NCBI RefSeq assembly: GCF_030848805.1
Contig: NC_092360.1
Span: 17,753,023 to 17,817,022 of the forward strand
Reading direction: 5' to 3'
From: Temnothorax longispinosus
Lineage: Eukaryota > Arthropoda > Insecta > Hymenoptera > Formicidae
Length of the DNA: 64,000 nt
Positions 29,253-39,124 of this stretch are shown in pieces (the stretch's first letter is position 1; every line of letters starts with the position of its first letter). The position numbers and the translations under genes were made by a program. The notes beneath the pieces are model-generated. The model did not search any database and was not told the origin of the DNA. It worked only from the letters and a program-made list of their open reading frames with translations.

Positions 29253-29596
29253 ATGGATGCAGATTCATCCAACGAGGATCGTCCGTTGTCACCGGACAGC
29301 ACTTATAACAGCGATGGAGACGATAACCGTAGAGAAGTTATGGAAAAAATAGTGTCGCGTCACGAATTTTTAGCGTTAGATGGACGTACGAAGTGTTGCG
29401 CAATTTATTTTTATTTTAGATACGGTTCAGATAACCTGTGTTATTCGAGTATGATCGCTGCACCAGACACTGGTTAGCACATACGTAAATATCGAGACCG
29501 TACGAGGTAATGAACGTTCAATTTTGCACAGATTGTCGTAATACTCCATTGTTCCAAATATATCCGTGCAACATGTGCCCGAGTTGCATGAAGTGA
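29253..29596 (+). pseudogene. Cysteine-rich acidic protein, copy 4
   Basis: ATG start (MDADSSNEDRPLSPDSTYNS). The core GRTKCCAIYFYFRYGSDN is followed by a TAG and a frameshift, after which VQFCTDCRNTPLFQIYPCNM and CPSCMK complete the C-terminal block. It lies 120 bases after copy 3 on the same strand. The same AAAAACATTATCGCG phrase follows its stop. Only two lesions, so it was lost recently or is misassembled. Confidence 0.6.
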
Positions 29597-29647
29597 TAAA
29601 AAAAAAAACATTATCGCGAGTGGGACATTATACACAACGTGCGCAAC

Positions 29648-30361
29648 ATGGTGCGGATAATTGAAGAGAAATCTGTGGAGCCTCCAAAATCTAGGGATGA
29701 TATAATAATGGAATGTATTACAACAAATATCACCAATGGTTTGCGTGAAGAAGATCAAGGAGTGAAATTGAGGGATGTGCGACGAATATCGCCGGTGCAG
29801 TTTCTTCGCGATCGCGAACTCGGTATACGCGGAACCGGTCAACGCTTCGCTAGACAAAGAGTCGTTATCAATACCTCTTCTCCTTATGACTGGGATTCTA
29901 ACGTGAGACGAAAAGTGTATCGACGGCTGCGGGACGAGTGCGTTAGCGAGGAAGAATCACGTGCAGCTCGCTGTACTGACGTTGTGCCGTATCATATTAA
30001 GCCTATTGTTGACTATCGCTATTGGGCGTCTAAATTTTGTAAACAGCTCTATGATTGTGAAGCAACATACATTAAGATTTATACAGGTATTGGGAAATAC
30101 GTCGAATTGGTGGTGATGAACAATTCGATACGTTTGTATATGTACCCTCACCGTCTCAATAATCCTAATCATCTATTGATGCTTCAAAAAACCTATGAAC
30201 GTGACCTTGATGATAGTGATAATTGGGAGAATAATGTCCCTTACTTCATGCCTCATTTTTTTATGTCTGACCACTATCGCATTCAAAGTGGCAAACGATA
30301 TTGTTCAGCGTGCGATCGAGTCACGTGCAAGTGCTCCATCGAAGAATGTGACGTGATCTAA
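29648..30361 (+). CDS. 237-residue ORF of the compact cluster, unknown
   Basis: ATG at 29648, uninterrupted to TAA. The N-terminal region is acidic/basic mixed (MVRIIEEKSVEPPKSRDDII), the middle is arginine-rich with aromatic residues (YWASKFCKQLYDCEATYIKI), and it ends in a cysteine cluster, YCSACDRVTCKCSIEEC. That is a possible zinc site with C-x2-C and C-x-C spacing. No transmembrane segment or signal peptide. I do not recognise it. Its uninterrupted length amid decayed DNA, and its 50-base spacing from the previous ORF, argue that it was a real gene of the same unit. Confidence 0.6.
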   Translation: MVRIIEEKSVEPPKSRDDIIMECITTNITNGLREEDQGVKLRDVRRISPVQFLRDRELGIRGTGQRFARQRVVINTSSPYDWDSNVRRKVYRRLRDECVSEEESRAARCTDVVPYHIKPIVDYRYWASKFCKQLYDCEATYIKIYTGIGKYVELVVMNNSIRLYMYPHRLNNPNHLLMLQKTYERDLDDSDNWENNVPYFMPHFFMSDHYRIQSGKRYCSACDRVTCKCSIEECDVI

Positions 30362-30388
30362 AAAAGACAGTATTTTAAAAAACAAAAC

Positions 30389-30538
30389 ATGGAACATCAC
30401 GATGAAACGGAACGCAACCTGTTGGAACGATCCAACCAAATCGCTACCTTGGACGAATATTTTGCATGGACACGGCGATGCGAGGAATTTATTGAGCAGC
30501 TCGACAGAAGACTGATTGGCTGCGTAGCCTCGAATTGA
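30389..30538 (+). CDS. 49-residue ORF related to the module exon
   Basis: ATG to TGA, MEHHDETERNLLERSNQIAT, then YFAWTRRCEEFIEQLDRRL. It aligns with SEQRCNQFIEVLEEQ of the module C exon and with the FSAWE repeats. It starts 27 bases after the preceding stop. Predicted helical. Probably the ancestral, unspliced form of the exon that was multiplied in modules A-C. Confidence 0.45.
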   Translation: MEHHDETERNLLERSNQIATLDEYFAWTRRCEEFIEQLDRRLIGCVASN

Positions 30539-30539
30539 C

Positions 30540-31119
30540 TGCGAATTGACTGCTCAGCCAATTTCAATGGTCAAATATGGCACAGCATTTCAGTCGGCTG
30601 CAGCAACCAGTTTTCAATGCTGCTATAAGCTTGGTTGGAGTTAAAACGTGACTTTGCTGCTCCAACCAATTGCCTACTTTACAGGGGCTTGCTGATTGGC
30701 TACTCCCTAACCAATAACTCCCGCGTGATGGCCTACTAGTTGGTTGCTCCAGTCAACTTACTCCTGCATGGTGGCCATCCTGTTTATATTGTTACGACCA
30801 TCTTATCTGATTGCGCAAACCATCTGCACGGAAAAAAAGTTATAATATATGAACACCTAAAAATATTACAACAATTTTTTCCGTGCAGATGATTTGTATA
30901 TATAATACAATCAGATAAGATGATAACAATATGCACAAGATTGAAGGCAACACCAAAATGCTTTAATCGGTTGATGGTCAGTTTTATTTAAGAACGAACA
31001 GTAAAAAATAGACAAATTATTTTTAAATGACATTAATTTATTTTCGAATCCATTTACACCGCATATTCTAAATTAAGGTAATTTTATGATAAAACATTAA
31101 CATATTTGTCAGTACATAC
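30540..31119. other. Intergenic with ATTGGCT/AGCCAAT phrases and a fold-back
   Basis: 30500-30760 has repeated AATTGACTGC and GATTGGCTGC/CAGCCAAT phrases. The fold-back element is listed separately. 30950-31119 is AT-rich and may include the 3' end of the transposase gene. Confidence 0.4.
30799..30925. mobile_element. About 125-base fold-back element
   Basis: Left arm CATCTTATCTGATTG...CATCTGCACGGAAAAA; right arm TTTTTCCGTGCAGATG...CAATCAGATAAGATG, imperfectly complementary with a short AT-rich loop. MITE-like, no ORF. Confidence 0.65.
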
Positions 31120-33534
31120 TCACAATGCATGTCTTGTAGAAATAAAGTATTTGCCATCATTTATTCTGACTGAAATAGCTGGAATGTGATCAAACAAATC
31201 ATCAATGTTAATATAAGAAATTTTAGCACTCATTTGAACTTCATATGCATGCATATGTTCATCAAAACCGATTGTTTCAAAAGTAAAGCACATAAGGCAA
31301 ACCTTAAAGCCCTCCGTGCAATATATCCTTTGAATCTCACCAAAGATAGGCAATTCAAAATTATCTGAACCAAGAACAACATATGTACCAATTTTGTATT
31401 TTGTTCCCTTATAATCAATCCATGGAACTTCTATGCAAGTTGCTCTAAAATCAACAGAAATGGACAAATAATCTAAATTTTCGTTTTCAGGCAATTCGTC
31501 TAAAATGTTCCCTGGCCCCATTTCAAATTTCCGAGTAAATCCTAGTTGACTTACTAATCTATAACACATTTGCAGAGATTCTTTGAACGCTAATGTAAAA
31601 GTAATGTTTCTTCTTGAGTATGTGGCATTAGCACGAATCTTGTTAAGCCTGTTCTTAGATTCTTGCCTTATTGTGCTAAATAAAGCTAACGGTCCTGACA
31701 TTTCAAGCATTATAGGAAAGTGTAGCATAATATGATGCTTAGGTTTTAGTTTATCTTTAAAGAGTTCATGGTACAATGTATGATGTTCAAAAATAAGCTG
31801 CTCCAACAATATCAATATTTCAGTCTGAATGTTAGTGGCAGCAACAATATCAAATATTTAGCGTAAAACAATATAAAAAAAAAAATTTATCATTTCAGTA
31901 CCTGACATACTTAAATGTTTGTTTCTCACTTCCTCCTCTTTTACAAGTGGCGGCCTGTTCGAAAATCCGTTTATATAATAATCAAAACTTTTCATTCTTT
32001 CATTAAGCTCTTGAATTACAAAATGTTTCTCATTGAACATTAAATGATATAATAAATGGCCCATTCCATATCGCAGACAACCTTCTGCCATCTCATGTAA
32101 CAAAGGATCTGACGCAAAGTTTTCATAAACATGAAACCCTTTAACTTCATTCCAAATTGAATATTCATTTAAACCAGAGTTGGATAGACCATCATGGATA
32201 TCGTTTAAGTACTTTTCTCTTCTTCTCAAATTTTCTTTTCGTATAAAGCAATCTTTTTCACAATCTTCCTTTCGGGTAGTGCAAAAACGACAATAATAAG
32301 TGGCATTAAAACCCATTGAATAGCCTAATATTGTATTGAGTCCAAGATTGTCTCCAGTTAATAAACCAAGAGCAAAGTATACCTTTTGATCACCCTGTGG
32401 CAAATGTAAAACAATACCATAGTCCTGAAGAAAATTGATTTCATCTACTAATATGCGAAACATAGCTTCATTTTTAAAATAGGCTCTATCAGATGCATGG
32501 AACAATAAAGTAACAAAAATTTCATTCAATGTAGAACGGTATTCTGGTGGAATACATGGAATAGTAACATAAGTTCCGCCAAGCTTTTGAATCGCTTTAT
32601 GACTCCCCAAAGGATTATTTACTTCAAAGTCATCATAATAAACGAAAAGAGGGAAAACAATTTTGTCAGAAAAATAATCTGTTTTCTTTTTTCTCCACAA
32701 TTTACCCTGAACAAAGTTAGATAATACAGCTGTCTCTTCCATTAGATATACCATGTAATTATAAATGATGTCAAACACTCCTGGAAGGCTAAAGAAAGCT
32801 TTCAAAATTTTACGAAGCGGTAGGAACTGACCATGTATGGGTACAATGTCTTTAATAATTCGGCTATCAACTTTTTTTTCACTTACAACATTTCCAACAA
32901 TATATGGTTGAGGCTTAATAAAATGATCTGTTGCCTGTAAAGTTTTTATACGCTTATACTCAGAATTAAAATTCGTGAATAATTTATGAACTGTATCAAA
33001 TAAATCGAAAATATTCGATACTATCTTCTCAATAGATTCTGTTTCATTACACATAACACTTATAGCAGGCTTCAGAGATGATATAATACTAGAAAACAAG
33101 TCAGCTGTATCATCCATTACAATTTGAACATGCTTTCGGGGCAAAGTTGGATCTGCATACAATTTCGCAATGTAACGTAGCAAGTAGTTGTGAAGTTTGT
33201 CATTAATAGATTCTTTTGAGACCGATATATCCTGAAGAAAATCTGGAGAAAAATTAACATCTTCAGAGTCTAAGTCTGACGATCGTAAGTTAGCTCTATT
33301 ACTTGTTTTAGCACTTTGAATACGACTCTTAAGGACAGAATTAGCTGGAAATTTATGATAGGATATAAGATGTTTTCGGAATTTTCTCCATGAATTATAA
33401 TCTGATAAACATTGGGGTACTTGACACTTATATTCGGTAATCTCATCAAATTTATGAGCAGTACTTAAATGCAAATGTAGAGCATTGACAGAGGTCAAAG
33501 TTAAATTACAATTTTGCCCTACACACTTTATCAT
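31120..33534 (-). pseudogene. CACTA/EnSpm-like transposase with N-terminal zinc fingers, one stop and a deletion
   Basis: The ATG at 33534 opens a 558-codon frame, followed after a TAA by a further 231-plus codons in the same frame. The N-terminus has two C2H2-type fingers (C-x4-C...H-x4-H). Then come the block FFSLPGVFDIIYNYM, the transposase signature VYYDDFEVNNPLGSHKAIQK, LTGDNLGLNTILGYS, and YCRFC. The C-terminal part has LKPKHHIMLHFP. At the TAA near 31860 some 25 codons usually found between MSGTEM and IFDIV are missing, so there is a small internal deletion. Similar proteins occur widely in animals and resemble the plant En/Spm transposase core. It lies 95 bases downstream of the SAM-like partner gene. 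Confidence 0.65.
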
Positions 33535-33628
33535 TGTGATATTTTATTTTCGAACATTCAAAAATATCTAAAAATTAATTAAAGTTCAATGCAAAACAAA
33601 ATTATTCCCAACTCAAAATTGAAGTAAT

Positions 33629-36600
33629 TTAATCATCTGTTAACTGTAAATATTCATTCACCAATGTTGCTACACTTGGTACATGTTCACCCATTGAGTT
33701 TTCAATTGATAAATAGCTTGCTGAAGAAAAAGCCATGGCTGACTACTCTGAAAGGGATAGGATGCATGCAAAGCCTGATACGCTTTGAAACACACATCTA
33801 TTGCACGTAAAGGGCTCTCTACCTTATACGGAAAATTGTCGATATAAACATACGATTCTGTTATGTTTGCTGTATTTTCACCAATGATGACAGGGAACGG
33901 CTGAAGTTGCTTCTTAGCAGCAAATAGCTTCTGCCTCATGCGTTCCACTTGCACTTCCAAGTCTCGTAAAGCCTAAAAAACCAGTTTAAATTTGACAAAA
34001 ACATTTTTCTAGAAATTTTTTCACATCACCTTTCTCTTTTCTCTTGCAATATTATTATATGTTTTAAGGGGATGCTGAAATGACTGCTGAATTCTGATGT
34101 GAAATATCTGATGTATCCAATCGGAAAAAAATTACAATATCGATTTTTGTATCGTTTTCATCTGATATTGAATAATACTCTACTTTAATTTCGCACGTAC
34201 TTTTATTGTTTAAAAGCGTTTTTAAATCTGTGTAACTAATACGACGTAAACACTACAGAGGAAAGTCTTACATACACACTATATATACAGGGTAGGCTAT
34301 TTTAATCTACGCACTGAAATATCTTAAAATCAGACCATGCAAACTCTTATTAAACTTTCTTATAACTTCGACCAGTTGCAAGATATTTACCCGGGCATTT
34401 ATGGACGGATACCTTGTATATATATTTTTTTTCGATAAAGTTTTGAAGTTCAACATCCCCAAAGACAGAAATATCTATTACCTTGATATGCAGCAGGAAA
34501 CCAGCACTTAAATCTGCAGCCGTAGGACGCCACTTTCCAACATTTTTTGGAGAGAAAAGTGTTGGGATTGCTAGCAACACCTCCACAGTTTCCTCGAAAG
34601 TAAATAGGCCTTGGAAAGAGTTTCTATTGAAAAAAGGGAGAAAAGCTAAAATTTTTTGAATGTATTACCTTCAGGAGTTGAGGATATTATGTTAGTCTTT
34701 AAAAGACTTTTTATTCTTTGAACAATTTTCTCCCAATTGGACAAAAGTTGCATTGAATGATTAGGGTACAGGTAGCTGAAGTCTTGTTCCAACTGGAATT
34801 GGACAAATACACAATATTATTTTCAAATATTTAAAAAATAGAATAATAAAATTTTAATCCTAGCAATTTACCAAAATATAACCCCAAGGCTGTCGCAAAA
34901 TACGAAATTCATTGAAGTAGTCAGTAATTGCACCAATAAAGTGTTTGCCTTTTTTCTGTCTGTATTCCGTATTTCTGAGTTTCAAAAGTCTTATGGAGGC
35001 AGTCTCTTTCCACTTTATAATGGCCTCATTCTGTGGCTCCAGGCATCTCCGTAACCACTGTAGGTTATCTAACTGTGTTTCTGAAGAACCCGCTCCTATG
35101 TGTGATCATAATATCATAATATATAATATATAAAAAATTGTCATTTATATAATATATCATCATATATAATATCCTGTAGTTATAGTATCAAATGAGAGTC
35201 AAAGTGGGCTTAAGAATTGTTTAAAATTCAAAATATCGTTTCTATAGGTATATACCATTAAAGTCATGAGAGTCATTCACGTCCTGCTCTTCTTCCTGTA
35301 AATTGCCACTCCGAAGCTCTGCTTTTCTAAGTTTCCCAATTAATTTCGTGTACTGATCGTATAGCTTTCCTTTAGGTTGTACTGCTCGATCAGTCCCAGT
35401 AGTCTTCTTTCTTCTCGGAATGTACCAAGTATCCTAGTTCAAATAAAATAGAATGTAGCATAAATAAAGAGAACATAGAAGTCTACTATTAAAAAATTAA
35501 AAATAATAAAAATATTTAAAACTAACCACAATTTCCGTAGGAAAAAGTTCTATGATTTGTTGACTAAGTCGCTTGAAATCATCCGAAGTAATTCTGTAAC
35601 AAATATATATATATCATTAATTTTGTTTATATTTATAGTAATTAGTAATTACCTAATTACAGTAACTGTGAAATAATTCGAACAGCAGTTTATTGCACCA
35701 CACTCACCGTTTGTTCGGATCACTAGCTAACTCTGCTGTTACTATGTATTTTGCTAAATCTGATCTCAGAGCGTTGTCGAAGCCTTGATTTTTATACAGA
35801 CCAAAATAGCTCTTGCCATCACTTGTTCGTTCAAGATAAAGCCTTACATCCTACAACAATATTTAACTTGTAATTTTTTATTACTTTAAATAATGACAAT
35901 ACTTAATAAGGACTTACATTTGAAACACAAGTAGGTTTTCGGTTTTCATTCAAAGAATTTTTCTTGCAACGTTTTACTTGCTGTGACTGTGATACCTCAA
36001 TCTCTATTGACAGGGGTCAGTAGGGAATTCCTCATTAACTTGTAATTCCTCATCAACTTTTTGTTCTTCAGGTATATTTGCAAAGATTAATTCTTCCAAA
36101 AGACTACCATCGGCAGCAACAACGGCATTTATTGTCTCAATAGCTCTATCTTCCAGATCTACTGCATTCTCAACCTGAAATAGAAAATAAAAGCGAAAAA
36201 GCGTGAAAGGTTAAATGAATAATTTAAAACTAACAGAGGACATATATTTTACCTTCATTGATGAAGACACTAAATTTGTCCATAAGTTCAAAAATTTAAC
36301 TTGTGGGCCAAATAGAGGAATCAAAAGACGTATGTGCTCTTCCTTTAGTTTTAAAAAGCTATTCTTATCTATTTCATGTTCTAAGAGAAAGTTTACAATA
36401 AGACAAAGAATTTAAACAATAAAATGAAAATGTAAAGCATTGTGTTTCCAAATTAAAAATGTTTAGTAATAATATCATAGACAGACAAAGAAATACAAAC
36501 AATCTATACTACAAATAATATAATATATAAAAAACCTGCTATCGAAAAACTTCCGTATAAACTTACCTTTAAATATTGCTTCATAAGATGAAAATTCCCA

Positions 36601-36632
36601 CTTCTTTAATATATCAATTGTCCACTCGTCTG
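33629..36632 (-). pseudogene. SAM-like accessory gene beside the transposase, at least 10 exons, two frameshifts
   Basis: I can chain exons with good splice sites at 36567-36632, 36253-36380, 35918-36174, 35708-35850, 35527-35593, 35256-35433, 34872-35095, 34669-34792, 34482-34623 and 33629-33972. The product starts with a SAM-like fold (WEFSSYEAIFK, then EIDKNSFLKL and LIPLFGPQVKF). It ends in PFPVIIGENTANITES and CFKAYQALHASYPFQSS. Frameshifts occur near 36020 and 33690; reading past the second in the next frame gives the family-like end PSVATLVN. I know this protein type from many animals, beside this transposase, without a name. About 550 residues. Confidence 0.6.
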
Positions 36633-36639
36633 CTATAAT

Positions 36640-37300
36640 AATGATTGTCAAATGGCTACGTTCAGCAGAAAAAACGAAACAAATAATTACGAACTCTTTT
36701 ATATTTCTATGTTTATATAGTACTTATGCTCTTCATGAGCAGCTTGCATAGCAGTCCAGAAAGCTTCAATATTTGTCATTCCAGAATAAGATCTATAATA
36801 AAATATAACGATATTATTATTAATAAACACTCCAATAGGTTACATTAAGTAATTTAAAATAATTACATAGACTTTTATACAAGCACACAAATTTATATTA
36901 TAATTCATACATATTACAAATTTCGAGTATTATACATCACACACACGTATGTACATACGTATATCATTACTGTCCTATTTAATAAAGAAAACTTAATTAC
37001 GATCCATTATCTCTCCTACTTTCTCTTCTTCTTGTTCTTTTCTTTAGTCATGTATCTTTGTCATTTTTAATATTATGCCTTGCTTAAATGCAGAAGAAAA
37101 TAAGTAAAAGTTTCCCGATTACAAAAAAGTCCATAATTGCAAGAAATTGAGAAATTTGTAAATAAAGAAAGATGATAAAAGATAAAGTAGAAGAAATATC
37201 TTATGAAGTTACAATTATTAAATTAATTATACCTACTAATATTTTAGAAGTTATGATGTTACAGTTTTTACTTACTCATTGCTCAAATATTTATCGATAC
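36640..37300. other. Upstream region of the SAM-like gene
   Basis: AT-rich. 36725-36795 on the minus strand could encode MTNIEAFWTAMQAAHEEHK, possibly a first coding exon, but I see no convincing donor. Nothing else supportable. Confidence 0.35.
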
Positions 37301-37309
37301 CATTCTGAA

Positions 37310-37703
37310 TCGCGAATGGCGCACAGTCTGGCACCGCACTTAGAAATACTTTTCCACCGGTCACACACTCTCTCTCTCTCACCGTTTACTTCTGATATAA
37401 GAGGCTTATGATGGAATCAGTATCGAGACGAAGAGATTCTTGTTGAGTTTGAACGACAAATAAGTCTTTTATCTTACTGCGAATCGCGCACAGTCTGGCA
37501 CCGCACTTAGAAATACTTTTCCGCCGGTCACTCTCTCTCTCTCTCACCGTTTATTTCTGATATAAGAGGCTTTATGATGGAATCATTATCGAGACGAAAA
37601 GATTCTTGTTGAGTTTGAACGACAAATAAGTCTTTTATATTACTGCGAATTACTGCGAATCGCGCACAGTCTGGCACCGCACTTAGAAATACTTTTCTGC
37701 CGG

Positions 37704-37705
<2 letters not shown>
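37310..37705. repeat. Tandem repeat, 2.3 copies of a 167-176-base unit
   Basis: Each unit starts GCGCACAGTCTGGCACCGCA (37319, 37486, 37662) and includes (CT)n, CACCGTTTA(C/T)TTCTGATATA and GACGACAAATAAGTC-like phrases (GAACGACAAATAAGTC). It lies upstream of the SAM-like gene, so it could be a reiterated promoter. Confidence 0.8.

Positions 37706-37745
<40 letters not shown>
37703..37745. repeat. (TC)n microsatellite
   Basis: About 40 bases of TC dinucleotide repeat at the end of the tandem array, followed by TTCC/TTCCTC units. Confidence 0.9.
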
Positions 37746-37749
<4 letters not shown>

Positions 37750-38180
37750 CCTTCCTCTTCCTCTTACACTATTTACTGCGAACGTGCGAGCGATTTCGTC
37801 TTTCCGATAGATCTTAGGCTGGAGCAGGCTTCACGTATCCACGTATTTTCTGCGCGATGCGTAACGCGCAAAGCTTCAGTCGGTTACGTGGTTATTTACG
37901 CGGGAAAGAGCCCGGCGCCGCAGCGGCCCGGCGAACTTCACGAAAACAAACTCCTATCGCCGAGCGCTTGCACGACAGACAAATTTGAGTTTGCTAGCCC
38001 GGCCAACTGTCTTATCAACCTTGTCGGTAAGGTCACCGCAGCTAAGAAATTGCCTAATGAGCCAACTACTTACTACCTTTGAAAGTTGGTTACGTTGGCC
38101 TATCTAAAATCATACATTGGAATTGCGATTTGCTGCTTCAAAATTAAATAGTTATGGCAGAAAACTTTTATGCAGCCAAT
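37746..38180. other. GC-richer intergenic segment
   Basis: This includes GGCGCCGCAGCGGCCCGGCG near 37913-37932 and an open but unrecognised 64-codon plus frame. No support for a gene. Confidence 0.35.
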
Positions 38181-38184
38181 AAAA

Positions 38185-38575
38185 ATTGACTATTGCAACA
38201 ATTCTTTTCTTTGAGTGCGCGACTCGAAGATGCGAGACTATTACAGAGACGGTTCGTACATATCGGTGGTGAGTACGCGGCGGGCACTAGTAGTGACGAT
38301 AACGCGGAAAGACTCGTTTGGCGAGAGATCGATGCCGCGTTCGAAAACCGTGTATTGACCGGTGCGGTGATAAATATCAATTACATCGAAGCGCGAAAAT
38401 TTCTCGAAGACGCTAAGTCATCGTGCTCGATCGTGTGCGGAGCGTCATGCAAAGACACGCAAGTGTAAAGATAAATACTGTGTTCAACGGCGAGTTTGTG
38501 ACGGGTGACAAACGTGCGAACAAAAGTGTCGGCACGGGAAACTATGAACTCTTTCGTGCGTCCGATCTGCTTTTT
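38185..38575 (+). pseudogene. N-terminal fragment of a Polinton/adintovirus-like PolB-associated protein
   Basis: Two plus frames separated by one frameshift near 38420 carry the spaced blocks LTGAVININYIE, then VFNGEFVTGDKRANKS, then YELFRASDL. In ant and other insect genomes I know these as the region ahead of the protein-primed type B DNA polymerase in large virus-like elements. No polymerase or exonuclease motifs are present; the fragment ends abruptly at 38575 where gypsy RT begins in the opposite orientation. Confidence 0.55.
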
Positions 38576-38589
38576 TGCTCCTTGTCCCC

Positions 38590-39110
38590 CTATTTAAAAT
38601 AAATGTCCTTTTTTAATAACTTAGTTAATGGTTTAGCTATTTTCGAAAATCCTTGAATAAATCTACGATAATATCCAGCCAATCCAAGAAATTGTTTTAT
38701 GTTTTTGGCACTGTTTGGAATTGGAAAATTTTGTACTGTTTCTATCTTTTTAGGGTCTGGATGGACTCCATTTTCCCCTATTATATGTCCTAAATAAGTA
38801 ACTTTCTTTCTCAAAAATTCGCATTTATCTGGTTGTAGCTTTAAATTTGCTTCGCGTAATTGTTTAATTAATTTTTCACATTTAATTGCATGTGTGTGTT
38901 CTGTAAGAGAACTTGAGTATAATACTATCTAAATACACATGTCATCTAAATACACAAAAATTTCGTTACCTTGCATTCCTGTTAACACTAAATCCATTAA
39001 TCTTTGAAAAATTGCCGGTGCATTCTTTAATCCAAAAGGCATTCGATCGAATTTATAATGTCCATATGGCGTTGAAAATGCTGTTTTATGACTATCAGCT
39101 GGGCGGCGCG
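38590..39110 (-). pseudogene. Gypsy RT palm-to-connection fragment
   Basis: The minus strand shows FDRMPFGLKNAPAIFQRLMD and the catalytic YLDD. A 10-base duplication (GTATTTAGAT) follows, which breaks the frame with a TAG. The frame then continues with KVTYLGHIIGENGV and FLGLAGYYRRFI, up to the RNase H connection. About 170 codons, no flanking domains. The style differs from the 14.5-kb element, so it is a separate family. Confidence 0.85.
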
Positions 39111-39124
39111 AAATATTTCTCGGT

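Noticed and set aside
37310..37705. Possible CRISPR-like array
   Set aside because: The units are whole tandem copies of 170 bases, not short repeats with unique spacers; the genome is eukaryotic.
30540..37800. Terminal inverted repeats bounding the CACTA-like gene pair
   Set aside because: I searched by eye for CACTA/CACTG ends and for matches between the two flanks and found none that was convincing.
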